Origin: a bacterium
GTDB lineage: Bacteria; 4484-113; JAGGVC01
NCBI GenBank assembly: GCA_039961635.1
Contig: JABRWB010000041.1
Location: forward strand, 1 to 64,000
Length of the DNA: 64,000 nucleotides
Direction of reading: 5' to 3'
The notes under the pieces are model-generated. The model was given only the letters and a program-made list of their open reading frames with translations, searched no databases and was not told where the DNA came from. Below are positions 17,256 to 24,844 of this stretch, one piece after another. Positions within the stretch are counted from its first letter, which is position 1, and every line of letters starts with the position of its first letter. Made by a program: the position numbers and the translations under genes.

Positions 17256-17560
17256 CCGGCGCTCCGAAATTTGAAGAACGCGGTATCGGGATTGAATTTG
17301 CCGTCAGGGCAATTCCCGGTGCCGGCAAGAACGAAATTGCCGGCGCTTACGGCGACGCCGTTAAGGTCAGAGTCGTTGCGCCGCCGGAGAAGGGCAGAGC
17401 GAACAGAGAAATCGAGAAGCAGCTGGCGGGGTGGCTTGGAATCCCTGCCAAGAACGTGACAGTAACTGCGGGCGCCGCGACGCGGGATAAGCGCGTGCGC
17501 GCGGTGGGTATAGATGCGTCAACCTTTGCCGAAAAACTGGCGGCATTGAGATGCAAATAG
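17252..17560 (+). CDS. DUF167/YggU family protein
   Basis: A 102-residue protein of the conserved YggU/UPF0235 family. It shows the family core [32 protein letters not shown] and [25 protein letters not shown]. The fold is small alpha/beta; the biochemical role is unknown in all bacteria. The GTG start overlaps the comEA stop, so it is translated as the second cistron. It is convergent with rpmB. Confidence 0.85.
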   Translation: MTGAPKFEERGIGIEFAVRAIPGAGKNEIAGAYGDAVKVRVVAPPEKGRANREIEKQLAGWLGIPAKNVTVTAGAATRDKRVRAVGIDASTFAEKLAALRCK

Positions 17561-17582
17561 CGGATTTTTGGGATTTGGCCGG

Positions 17583-17807
17583 CTACTTCGCGTACTTTTT
17601 TATTACTTCGTCCGGTATCCGTACGCCTTTGTTCGTAAAAGAGCGCAGGAAACGCGTAGAAACCTTCAGCCGAACCTTTCGACCATCCTGGTAAAGTGTG
17701 ACGGACTGGAGGTTCGGGTTGAACCTGCGCTTGGTCTTCCGCTGCGAGTGCGAAACGTGATGCCCCGTCAACGGAGCTTTACCGGTTACCTGACAACGCT
17801 TACCCAT
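17583..17807 (-). CDS. rpmB: 50S ribosomal protein L28
   Basis: A 74-residue ribosomal protein with the L28 pattern GKRCQVTGKAPLTGHHVSHS, KTKRRFNPNLQ and VSTRFLRSF. Only one Cys is in the N-terminal motif, so this is not the four-cysteine zinc form. A GGAGG lies seven bases before the ATG, and a complete promoter is found upstream (17848-17875), so this gene has a conventional leader. Confidence 0.95.
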   Translation of the reverse strand: MGKRCQVTGKAPLTGHHVSHSQRKTKRRFNPNLQSVTLYQDGRKVRLKVSTRFLRSFTNKGVRIPDEVIKKYAK

Positions 17808-17847
17808 ACAAATACCTCCAGGTGTGGCCTGACGGCCGGAAGCGGGG

Positions 17848-17875
17848 ATTATAACAATAGCTCCGCCGCTGTCAA
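17848..17875 (-). promoter_or_regulatory. complete promoter of rpmB
   Basis: Minus strand: perfect TTGACA (17875-17870), 16-bp spacer and perfect TATAAT (17853-17848). The predicted start is near 17841, giving a leader of about 34 bases with GGAGG. It is a good reference for the vegetative promoter consensus here. Confidence 0.75.
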
Positions 17876-17893
17876 GAGTGCTCGGCCCGGATT

Positions 17894-18961
17894 TTACCCG
17901 CCAAAATGGCGATAGGCAACGCTGCTTGCGGAGACAAGCTCATCCGCAAGTTCGTCATCCCTATGGAAAATGTCAAGGAATTCCTGAAGGAACTGTGCCT
18001 CAAATTCACCGAGTGCAATGAGCACCACTCCATCGGTTGTTTTCACCGCATACACCATCGGCCGCTTATCATGTTTATCCTGAAGCAGCTTTGCCAGTTC
18101 GGAATTTTTGGTTTGAAAAACGCTTACGACAAGGGAAGGGTCGTCTCCCGTGAAAATCATCTGGAATACTAGATTGTGCTTGAGGTTGTGAGGAATAAGT
18201 TCCTCAAAAGCGAATCCCTCAGGAATTTTGGTGAATTCAGGCACCAGGGGTCTCCACGCGTTTGCCGCGGAAATCGCTCCGTCGTGCCTGAAGCTGGGCA
18301 AGGGTGACTTGTTTTCGAATCCATACGGTATATCGAAAAGCGAGTTGTCGATATCCGCGACATGGATGAATTTCAAATCGTCAAGCACTTCAAAGGTCAG
18401 CAGCTTGCGATTATCCACCAACAATTCCAGCTTTAGCGGAAAGCCGCTGTCGGCGGATATCCAGACTTTGCGCACCATTCGTCCGGGAATGGCGACTATC
18501 CAAGTCCTTTTGCTGCCGTATTTCCCTTCGGACACGGTTGCATTTTCAAGCAATGCTGCCTGTCGGCCGCCGATGTTTATCCATTCCTGAATTCCGCCCC
18601 AGCCGCGTGGATCGTTGACCGCGATTTTTCTGCTCCTGTCCACAAGATATCTGCGGTCTTCGACGCGGATGAAGTAAATATCTACGTCCTTCAAATCGCC
18701 TTCGGCATCCCTTACCTGGGGCTGTATTAGAGACTTGCCTGGGACGTGGATAATTCGCTGAAATACTTCCTTTGTGCCGCGCGAGCCCCTGGATTTTACA
18801 ATTCGAATCGTGCAGGAATAGGCGCTACTTTCAAGTGTGTGGCGTACTTTGGAAAGCAGCTCTTCCGCTGTTGGATTCTTAGCCGCGACAGGCGCAGTGG
18901 CCGAAAAGATAAACATTAAGCTCGCGGCCAAGGATGCGGCTTTTGGCGAAAGCAATTTCAT
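17894..18961 (-). CDS. RseB/MucB-like periplasmic sigma-factor regulator
   Basis: A 355-residue exported protein with a signal peptide (1-27). The N-terminal half resembles the LolA-like fold of RseB/MucB (AEELLSKVRHTLESSAYSC, QRIIHVPGKS, VWISADSGFPLKLELL), followed by a C-terminal domain. In the known systems RseB binds the anti-sigma factor RseA and shields it from proteolysis until envelope stress. The start overlaps the anti-sigma stop as ATGA, giving the order sigma, anti-sigma, RseB-like. The role is inferred from fold and gene order. Confidence 0.75.
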   Translation of the reverse strand: MKLLSPKAASLAASLMFIFSATAPVAAKNPTAEELLSKVRHTLESSAYSCTIRIVKSRGSRGTKEVFQRIIHVPGKSLIQPQVRDAEGDLKDVDIYFIRVEDRRYLVDRSRKIAVNDPRGWGGIQEWINIGGRQAALLENATVSEGKYGSKRTWIVAIPGRMVRKVWISADSGFPLKLELLVDNRKLLTFEVLDDLKFIHVADIDNSLFDIPYGFENKSPLPSFRHDGAISAANAWRPLVPEFTKIPEGFAFEELIPHNLKHNLVFQMIFTGDDPSLVVSVFQTKNSELAKLLQDKHDKRPMVYAVKTTDGVVLIALGEFEAQFLQEFLDIFHRDDELADELVSASSVAYRHFGG

Positions 18962-19524
18962 TTGCCGCCGCTCTCCTCCAACGGCGCCGGAACAATCTCA
19001 AGCTCGTCTGGATTTACGGCTGAGTAAAGCATCCCGTTCATTTCCGATTCGGCAAGCCTGTGGCTGTCAACCGCGAAACGGAGAAACTCGTCCGCAGTTA
19101 TTTCCGAATTGACGAGTATTGATGAAGAATTACCGGTTTGTGCATTGCGATCGAAATCCGCGGAAACATAAAATTGCGAGTTGTCCGGCGCAAGTGCGCG
19201 CGATGCAAAGGGGATGCCGAGCCAGATAATCGCGGCGAAAACGCCCAAAAGCGATCCGAAAAAGGCAAGCCGAACGGCGCCCCGTCTGACGTTGTCGCGT
19301 TTCCTGAGTTTGATTGCCGCGCCTATTCTGGTTTCAAGGTATGGAGAAGGTTCGTCGCGGACAATATTCGCGACCGCAAGCTTAAGTTCGCGCTGCTCAT
19401 TAAAACGGTGCCGGCATTCAGGACAAACATCAAGATGTCTGCGAATCTTTTGGGCAAGATCGGCGTTCTTAATAGCACCGTCAAGATATGGATCCATATG
19501 ATGTTTCAGATAATTGCAGTTCAC
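18958..19524 (-). CDS. zinc-type anti-sigma factor
   Basis: A 188-residue protein. The cytoplasmic N-terminus has a ZAS-type motif, RRHLDVCPECRHRF (H-x3-C-x2-C), one membrane segment lies around residues 88-108, and a periplasmic part follows. It should hold the neighbouring ECF sigma factor inactive at the membrane. The start is GTG 19524, overlapping the sigma stop (GTGA) with GGAG upstream; a longer frame to 19671 overlaps sigma and is not needed. Confidence 0.82.
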   Translation of the reverse strand: MNCNYLKHHMDPYLDGAIKNADLAQKIRRHLDVCPECRHRFNEQRELKLAVANIVRDEPSPYLETRIGAAIKLRKRDNVRRGAVRLAFFGSLLGVFAAIIWLGIPFASRALAPDNSQFYVSADFDRNAQTGNSSSILVNSEITADEFLRFAVDSHRLAESEMNGMLYSAVNPDELEIVPAPLEESGGK

Positions 19525-20120
19525 TGGGTTGCATCTCCTTCGCTGAATCCCGTAGACTCCAAAAGCTCGCGAAGCTTCTTTCGGGCATAAAAAATCCTGG
19601 ACTGCACCGTACCGAATGGAATCGAAAGCGAATCGGCGATTTCTTGGTAGGACATACCTTCGAGATCGCAAAGCACTAAGACGTTTCGCTGCTGGTCGTT
19701 CAACATATCAAGGCATTTTCGAACGTGCTTTCTGGTGTGCTCTCGCGTAAGCTCGGCCTTCGGATTTCCGACGTCAACGAATGTCTCGCGGATGCTATCC
19801 TCGGTATCGACAACTTGCGGCTTTTTCTTCCGAATAAAATCGAGCGTCACGTTGTAGGCGATTCTGAAGAGCCAGCTTTTGAAGCTTGCGTTGTTCTTCA
19901 AGCTTCGCAAGTTGAAATACGCTTTTACGAACACATCCTGGGCGAGATCTTCCGCATCTTCATTGTTTTTGACCATTCCACGAATGAAATGGAAAACCCT
20001 GCGATGGTAGGCGCGCACAAGTTGACCGTAAGCGGATTCGTCTCCGCGGCGGGCGAGTTCGACGATTTCGGCTTCATGGCCGATTTCGTCTAGTATGCCC
20101 GTTGACAGGTTGTTGCACAT
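19521..20120 (-). CDS. ECF (RpoE-like) RNA polymerase sigma factor
   Basis: A 199-residue sigma-70 family protein with region 2 (EDAEDLAQDVFVKAYFNL, then FKSWLFRIAYNVTLDFIR) and region 4 (LNDQQRNVLVLCDLEGMSYQEIA, then GTVQSRIFYARKKLRELL). It probably directs an envelope-stress regulon under control of the two downstream genes. The start is uncertain: I choose ATG 20120; GTG 20147 is also downstream of the TATAAT at 20184-20189, while the GTG at 20195 overlaps that -10. Confidence 0.88.
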   Translation of the reverse strand: MCNNLSTGILDEIGHEAEIVELARRGDESAYGQLVRAYHRRVFHFIRGMVKNNEDAEDLAQDVFVKAYFNLRSLKNNASFKSWLFRIAYNVTLDFIRKKKPQVVDTEDSIRETFVDVGNPKAELTREHTRKHVRKCLDMLNDQQRNVLVLCDLEGMSYQEIADSLSIPFGTVQSRIFYARKKLRELLESTGFSEGDATQ

Positions 20121-20183
20121 AAGCAAATTTGGAACCGCTCGAGCCACATCCAAAAAGACGAAAAAGCCGCCCCCTTGTTCATC

Positions 20184-20189
20184 ATTATA
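20184..20189 (-). promoter_or_regulatory. -10 element of the sigma/anti-sigma operon
   Basis: A perfect TATAAT on the minus strand, about 64 bases upstream of ATG 20120. It lies within the longest possible reading frame of the sigma gene, which argues for a start further downstream. Confidence 0.45.
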
Positions 20190-20326
20190 GGCCACGAACG
20201 AAAAATCGGTGGAACAACCCGGTTTGCGTAAATGGAGTGCCTGTCTGGCCCTAAACTGGGTTATACATCTTCAGGCTTGTGAATCCTAGAGCAACAGTTC
20301 ACTTTAAGAATGATGCCGAACCGATT

Positions 20327-20342
20327 TGTGAACCTGGTCACT
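20327..20342. promoter_or_regulatory. CRP-like binding site
   Basis: TGTGA-acctgg-TCACT matches nine of ten specified bases of the CRP consensus TGTGA-N6-TCACA. Its centre is about 80 bases upstream of the predicted citrate synthase transcription start. No CRP gene is in the window, so the binding factor is inferred. Confidence 0.45.
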
Positions 20343-20381
20343 TTTTTGAGCTACTGCTTTTGTTCACAATGTTTCTTTGCG

Positions 20382-20409
20382 TTGGATTGGGCTTGACTAG
20401 TGATATAAT
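20382..20409 (+). promoter_or_regulatory. promoter of citrate synthase
   Basis: TTGGAT (20382-20387), a 16-bp spacer and a perfect TATAAT (20404-20409). The predicted start is near 20416, giving a leader of about 80 bases before the AAGGAGG-preceded ATG. Confidence 0.6.
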
Positions 20410-20495
20410 ATTCAAGGTGCAATGCTATGCCGCATCTGAAGTTTGTTAGTGAAACGGCTTACAAAGCACCTTACAGAACCCCAAGGAGGACCGAT

Positions 20496-21788
20496 ATGTC
20501 CAAGCTTCACGAAAAACTCGCCAAGATCATCCCCCCCTTGCGCGAGGAGATTAAAAATCTTGTGAAAACCCACGGAGAGGTCAAAATCAGCGAAGTTAAC
20601 GTGGGGCAGGCCTACGGCGGAATGCGGGGGGTTAAAGGCCTGATTTGTGACACTTCGCTTGTTGAGCCGGACACCGGGCTTGTTATCCGCGGCTACCCGA
20701 TCCTGGACATCAAGGACAAGTTGCCGGAGGAAATTTTCTGGCTTTTGGTCACCGGTGAGCTTCCGAGCAAGGAAGAGTTGGAGGATCTGCAAAAGAACCT
20801 CGCCGAGCGAAAAGGCGTTCCAGCTTACATCTGGGATGTTCTGCGTGCAATGCCAAAGGGCACCCATCCGATGGTGATGCTTGACGCCGCGATACTGGTT
20901 CTGGAAAACGAAAGCCAGTTCCGCAAACGCTACGATGAAGGGATGAAGAAAGACGAATATTGGGAACCGATGCTTGAAGACGCGCTTAACATAATCGCGT
21001 GGATACCTGAAGTCGCCGCGGGCGTGTACCGCATCCGCTACGAAAAGGGCGACCTGATTCCATCGGACAAGAATTTGGACATGGGCGCGGATTACGTTAA
21101 GATGCTCGGGTTTGACGATCCCACGGGCGAGTTCGCCAACTTGATGCGTCTGTATTTGACGCTTCATAGCGATCATGAGAGCGGCAATGTCAGCGCCAAC
21201 ACCTGCCACACGGTCGGCAGTGCGCTAAGCGACGCCTACTACGCAGTCAGCGCCGGACTGAACGGGCTTGCAGGTCCATTGCACGGTTTGGCCAACCAAG
21301 AATGCCTCAAATGGGTGCTCGACGTAAAGGAAAAGTTCGGAGGAGTTCCTTCGGAAGAGGAGCTAAGGCAATTTAGCTGGGATACTCTCAATGCCGGCCG
21401 CGTCATTCCGGGATATGGCCACGCAGTTCTTAGGATTACCGACCCTAGATTCACGGCGTTTCACGGTTTCGGCTTGCGGGTATGCCCGGAGGATCCGGTT
21501 TTCAAGATCGTCGCGCGAGTTTACGAAGTAGTGCCCAAGGTCCTGACCGAAATGGGTAAGGCGAAGGATCCTTGGCCGAACGTGGATGCGGCAAGCGGGT
21601 GCCTGCTCTATTATTTCGGCCTGCGCGAGTTCGACTACTATACGGTTCTCTTCAGCGTGAGCCGCGCGATGGGTATGCTTGCCCAGCTCGTATACAATCG
21701 GGCGATCGGCACTCCGATTACGCGTCCGAAGAGCGTGACGACCGAATGGATTAAGAAGCAGGTTGCAAAAGCGGAAGCCGCCGGGTAA
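20496..21788 (+). CDS. gltA: citrate synthase
   Basis: A 430-residue enzyme condensing acetyl-CoA and oxaloacetate to citrate, the entry to the TCA cycle. The pattern (LHSDHESGNVSANTCHTVGSA, then GPLHGLANQE and GYGHAVLRITDPR, both with catalytic His) is of the mitochondrial-like type I form. A catalytic Asp is plausible in the C-terminal third. The start is ATG 20496, seven bases after AAGGAGG; an upstream in-frame ATG at 20427 would add 23 residues. A strong terminator follows. Confidence 0.93.
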   Translation: MSKLHEKLAKIIPPLREEIKNLVKTHGEVKISEVNVGQAYGGMRGVKGLICDTSLVEPDTGLVIRGYPILDIKDKLPEEIFWLLVTGELPSKEELEDLQKNLAERKGVPAYIWDVLRAMPKGTHPMVMLDAAILVLENESQFRKRYDEGMKKDEYWEPMLEDALNIIAWIPEVAAGVYRIRYEKGDLIPSDKNLDMGADYVKMLGFDDPTGEFANLMRLYLTLHSDHESGNVSANTCHTVGSALSDAYYAVSAGLNGLAGPLHGLANQECLKWVLDVKEKFGGVPSEEELRQFSWDTLNAGRVIPGYGHAVLRITDPRFTAFHGFGLRVCPEDPVFKIVARVYEVVPKVLTEMGKAKDPWPNVDAASGCLLYYFGLREFDYYTVLFSVSRAMGMLAQLVYNRAIGTPITRPKSVTTEWIKKQVAKAEAAG

Positions 21789-21818
21789 CCGGATAAACTT
21801 GGCTGAACTTCCTTTCGC

Positions 21819-21854
21819 GGAGCCGGTGCTAAGGCATCGGCTCCGTTCTTATTT
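21819..21854 (+). terminator. terminator of citrate synthase
   Basis: A hairpin with GGAGCCG (21819-21825) pairing with CGGCTCC (21838-21844), extended by TGC/GCA, followed by the T-rich gttcttattt. On the minus strand the hairpin has no T-run, so it mainly serves the plus strand. Confidence 0.65.
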
Positions 21855-22475
21855 ACGCTTCCAGAGAAAGAATTCGTTGTTGAACTTTCGAAAAACGGCA
21901 GGAAGTTTTTCGACCAACCGGAAACACTCCTCCACAGCCCGTGCGTTTACAGTCAAATCGCCCCTGTGGATGATCATGTTACGTGAGCGTACAAAGTACT
22001 CAAAGCGTGCGACCGTGTTTGCCTCACCTATTTTTTCGGCCGCATCGTCAAAATAAACACGCGAAAGAGCGTGAAACAGCCGCTTTTTTCTTTCGAAGCT
22101 TCTTGCTTCGTCGACGATAAAGTCGGTCAGATCCCCCGAAACGCCGATGTTGAGCAAATGGTACGCGTACAGTTCCTCGAACATCAGCTCGTATGCCGTC
22201 ACGAATAAGTTCACCACCATGCTTTTCACATTTTCGTCGGGCACATGAAAAAGCAAATGAATGGATTGTAGGAGTGGCTGATAGTTGACGTTTACAGGAA
22301 AGCTTTGCCGGTAGCGCCCCCTGTCGGCGCAGTTGGGACAGGCTACGCTTCCATCGTAAAAGTCGTGCTGGCGGCCCACATAGCCGCACATGATGCAGCG
22401 GAAGCGGACCTGTCTTTCGGCCCATTCCCGCGCGTGCGTCTTGAGCGAGCCGATGGATAACTCTTCGATTTCCAC
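21849..22475 (-). CDS. zinc-ribbon / HEPN-like domain protein
   Basis: A 208-residue protein. The N-terminal part has two Cys pairs (CIMC and CPNC, residues ~27-50) typical of a zinc ribbon. The rest is helical and ends with RSRNMIIHRG, an R-x4-H motif characteristic of HEPN nucleases, plus flanking helices. HEPN proteins are often RNases in toxin or defence systems, but no nucleotidyltransferase partner is adjacent, so function is open. The start is GTG 22475 with TACTAT six bases upstream; a TTG at 22496 precedes that promoter. Confidence 0.6.
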   Translation of the reverse strand: MEIEELSIGSLKTHAREWAERQVRFRCIMCGYVGRQHDFYDGSVACPNCADRGRYRQSFPVNVNYQPLLQSIHLLFHVPDENVKSMVVNLFVTAYELMFEELYAYHLLNIGVSGDLTDFIVDEARSFERKKRLFHALSRVYFDDAAEKIGEANTVARFEYFVRSRNMIIHRGDLTVNARAVEECFRLVEKLPAVFRKFNNEFFLWKRK

Positions 22476-22481
22476 GGAAAG

Positions 22482-22487
22482 ATAGTA
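22482..22487 (-). promoter_or_regulatory. -10 element of the HEPN-like gene, leaderless type
   Basis: TACTAT on the minus strand, six bases before the GTG at 22475. It lies about 47 bases downstream of the tRNA-Glu 3' end. Confidence 0.5.
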
Positions 22488-22533
22488 GCACCCCAAGAAT
22501 GGAATGCTTTAATTGTGAGCCTGCCGGGGAAAG

Positions 22534-22605
22534 TAGCCCTAACGGGACTCGAACCCGTGTTTTAGCCTTGAGAGGGCTACGTCCTAACCACTAGACGATA
22601 GGGCC
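22534..22605 (-). tRNA. tRNA-Glu (anticodon CTC)
   Basis: On the minus strand the 72 bases fold as a tRNA. The acceptor arm is GGCCCTA with TAGGGCT, the D arm contains AGTGGTTAGGAC, the anticodon stem TAGCC/GGCTA frames the loop CTCTCAA with anticodon CTC, and the T arm contains GGTTCGAGTCC. CCA is not encoded. It reads GAG codons. Confidence 0.93.
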
Positions 22606-22671
22606 TTGAGAGCGGGAGATAGTACCAAAAGCGGGCTTCGGGTGCAACATTCGGCCGCAAAACCGAGGATG

Positions 22672-22677
22672 TATAAT
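22672..22677 (+). promoter_or_regulatory. -10 element of the rhomboid gene, leaderless type
   Basis: TATAAT followed by six bases and the GTG at 22684. No clear -35 is present. Confidence 0.6.
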
Positions 22678-22683
22678 CGGAGC

Positions 22684-23406
22684 GTGTTCTTTTTGCCATT
22701 AAGAGACGAGAATCCAAGCTACGGCCTGCCGATTGTCGTGCTTTTGTTGATTGCAATCAACGTCTATGCTTTCTACCTGGAAATTACGTTCAGCGGGGGA
22801 ATGGAAGCGGCGGTATTCACATGGGGGGCGATACCGAAGGAGCTTGTGACCTTTAGGGACTTTCCGCCCGCTACCGGCCTGCCGGTCTATCTGAACATTT
22901 TCACTTCTATGTTCATGCACGGCGGATTGATGCACTTAATAGGCAACATGTGGTTTTTGTGGTTGTTCGGCGACAACTGCGAGTATGTAATGGGTCGGCT
23001 TGGATTTGCGGGTTTTTACTTACTTTGCGGAATTGCGGCAACAATCGCCCAGGTGGTGCTTTCGCCACTGTCGGACGTTCCAATGGTAGGGGCAAGCGGC
23101 GCTATTGCGGGAGTGATGGGCGCCTACCTGGTTTACTATCCCGCGGCCAGAATTTACAGTCTTATGTGGCTTTTTGTATTCGTGAGGTTCGTATACATTC
23201 CGGCTGCGCTTTTTCTGATTGTTTGGATTGTTTTCCAGATATGGAGCGCGATGGGGGACCAACTTACCGGGGGAGGCATCGCGTACGGCGCGCATATCGG
23301 AGGATTCGCAGCAGGTTTGCTGCTTGCAAAAGCCTTTATGGCCAGAAAGTCTCCGCCGCGTGGCAAACACTACGGCTGGACGCGCCGAATTTATGATTTC
23401 GACTAA
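22684..23406 (+). CDS. rhomboid-family intramembrane serine protease
   Basis: A 240-residue integral membrane protein with about six membrane segments. It has HGGLMHLIGNMWFLWLFGD (the conserved H-x3-x-N helix), the catalytic Ser in GASGAIAGVMGAY and the catalytic His in GAHIGGFAAG. Rhomboids cleave membrane-spanning substrates; the substrate here is unknown. The start is GTG 22684, six bases after TATAAT; an earlier in-frame start at 22606 would run into the promoter and abut the tRNA. Confidence 0.9.
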   Translation: MFFLPLRDENPSYGLPIVVLLLIAINVYAFYLEITFSGGMEAAVFTWGAIPKELVTFRDFPPATGLPVYLNIFTSMFMHGGLMHLIGNMWFLWLFGDNCEYVMGRLGFAGFYLLCGIAATIAQVVLSPLSDVPMVGASGAIAGVMGAYLVYYPAARIYSLMWLFVFVRFVYIPAALFLIVWIVFQIWSAMGDQLTGGGIAYGAHIGGFAAGLLLAKAFMARKSPPRGKHYGWTRRIYDFD

Positions 23407-23456
23407 TTTTCCCGGCAGGCATTCAAGCGTTTGAAGCTGGTATTACTCGATGGGGG

Positions 23457-23462
23457 TAGTAT
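23457..23462 (+). promoter_or_regulatory. -10 element of trmFO, leaderless type
   Basis: TAGTAT, seven bases before the ATG at 23470. TTGAAG at 23431 is 20 bp upstream, a rather long spacer. Confidence 0.45.
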
Positions 23463-23469
23463 TTCTTCC

Positions 23470-24828
23470 ATGAAGCGGATTCGGATAATCGGTGCCGGAA
23501 TAGCTGGGAGCGAGGCAGCTTGGCAATGCGCGCGCCGCGGCGTCCAAGTTGAGCTATGGGAAATGCGTCCCCACACCATGCCGCCCGCACACCGCACATC
23601 AGGATTTGCCGAGCTAGTCTGCAGCAATTCTTTTAAAAGCAAAGATCCGCATACCAGTGCAGGTCTCTTGAAGGAAGAATTGAGGATGCTGGGCTCGCTT
23701 ATACTCGATTGTGCGGAGGCGGAGGCGCTTCCCGGCGGTACGGCGCTGATGGTTGATCGCGAACGGTTTTCCGCCAGAGTGACCGAAGCAATTTCATGTA
23801 ATCCCTTGATTCATGTCATCCGCGGGTCGGTCGACAATATCGCGGAATTTGCAGCCGAATCCGGCAACGATCCGGTGATTGTCGCAGTCGGGCCAAACAC
23901 AACCGATAATTTTTGGAGAAGTTTGGACGCGTTTCTTGGCTCAGAAAGACTGCATTTCTTCGATGCAACCAGCCCAATTGTCTCTGCAGATTCGCTGAAA
24001 TTCGACCGCATTTTCGAGGCGTCAAGATACGGCAAGGGGGAAAACGAAGGTTACTTAAATTCACCGATGGACAAGGATGAATATGTTAGATTCAGAGAGG
24101 AGCTGCTCTCGGCCGAATTGGTACCTCTAGGACATGGCGAGGAGCTTAGCCTGTTCGAAGGATGTCTGCCCATCGAAGAGCTTGCGCGCCGCGGCGAAGA
24201 TGCGATGCGATTCGGGCCGCTGAAACCCGTAGGTTTTGTGGATCCGGTAAAGGGCAGGGAACCGTACGCAGTCGTGCAACTCCGCCAGGAAGATTCGATG
24301 AGGGCGGCTTATTCGCTTGTCGGATTTCAAACCCGGCTTAAATTTCCCGAGCAGGAACGCGTTTTGTCCTTGATTCCCGGTCTCGAAAAGGCGAAGTTTT
24401 TAAGGCATGGAAGAATGCACAAAAACACCTACATAGATGCTCCGAAGCTGCTTTATCCGACGCTTCAATATCGTGCTAATCCCAATTTGCTCTTCGCCGG
24501 ACAGATTACAGGACTGGAAGGTTATCAATCCGCGGCAGCGACCGGATTGGTGGCGGGATTGAACGCCGTGCGAATAGTCTCGGGAGCGGAACCCTTGCGA
24601 ATCCCGGAGAAAACGGTAATCGGCGAAGCGCTTCGTTGGATGACCGATTTCGGCAACAAGGAATACAGGCCGACTGCGCCGGTTTTCGGCATGTGGAAGG
24701 ATGTTCCAAAATTGAAAAAGAAAGACCGGGCCGAATGGTTCATTAGAAGGAGCAGGGAAGGAATTGCAAAAATCGCCGCAGATATTGCAGCCAAGTCCGA
24801 AACGGAATTTCGATATGTCGATACTTAA
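23470..24828 (+). CDS. trmFO: folate/FAD-dependent tRNA (uracil-54-C5)-methyltransferase
   Basis: A 452-residue FAD protein that makes 5-methyluridine at position 54 of tRNA with methylene-tetrahydrofolate. The FAD-binding N-terminus is IRIIGAGIAGSEAAW, followed by WEMRPHTMPPAHRTSGFAELVCSNS with the conserved Cys. DAPKLLYPTLQYRANPNLLFAGQITGLEGY lies near the C-terminus. TrmFO occurs mainly in Firmicutes, cyanobacteria and several deep lineages, in place of the SAM-dependent TrmA. The start is ATG 23470; an upstream in-frame TTG precedes the -10. Confidence 0.93.
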   Translation: MKRIRIIGAGIAGSEAAWQCARRGVQVELWEMRPHTMPPAHRTSGFAELVCSNSFKSKDPHTSAGLLKEELRMLGSLILDCAEAEALPGGTALMVDRERFSARVTEAISCNPLIHVIRGSVDNIAEFAAESGNDPVIVAVGPNTTDNFWRSLDAFLGSERLHFFDATSPIVSADSLKFDRIFEASRYGKGENEGYLNSPMDKDEYVRFREELLSAELVPLGHGEELSLFEGCLPIEELARRGEDAMRFGPLKPVGFVDPVKGREPYAVVQLRQEDSMRAAYSLVGFQTRLKFPEQERVLSLIPGLEKAKFLRHGRMHKNTYIDAPKLLYPTLQYRANPNLLFAGQITGLEGYQSAAATGLVAGLNAVRIVSGAEPLRIPEKTVIGEALRWMTDFGNKEYRPTAPVFGMWKDVPKLKKKDRAEWFIRRSREGIAKIAADIAAKSETEFRYVDT

Positions 24829-24844
24829 TCCAACACTTGCGGAC

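Larger units (their letters stand above)
20121..20495. other. divergent intergenic region, sigma factor / citrate synthase
   Basis: A 375-base gap with no gene of convincing length. It holds the -10 of the sigma operon on the minus strand, a CRP-like palindrome, an 8-bp inverted repeat (TTGTGAAC near 20326 and GTTCACAA near 20362) and the citrate synthase promoter and leader. The leader could encode a short in-frame N-terminal extension from ATG 20427. Confidence 0.6.

Noticed and set aside
19525-19671. N-terminal extension of the anti-sigma factor
   Set aside because: It lies inside the sigma gene and lacks family similarity; GTG 19524 with GGAG and the GTGA overlap explains the start better.
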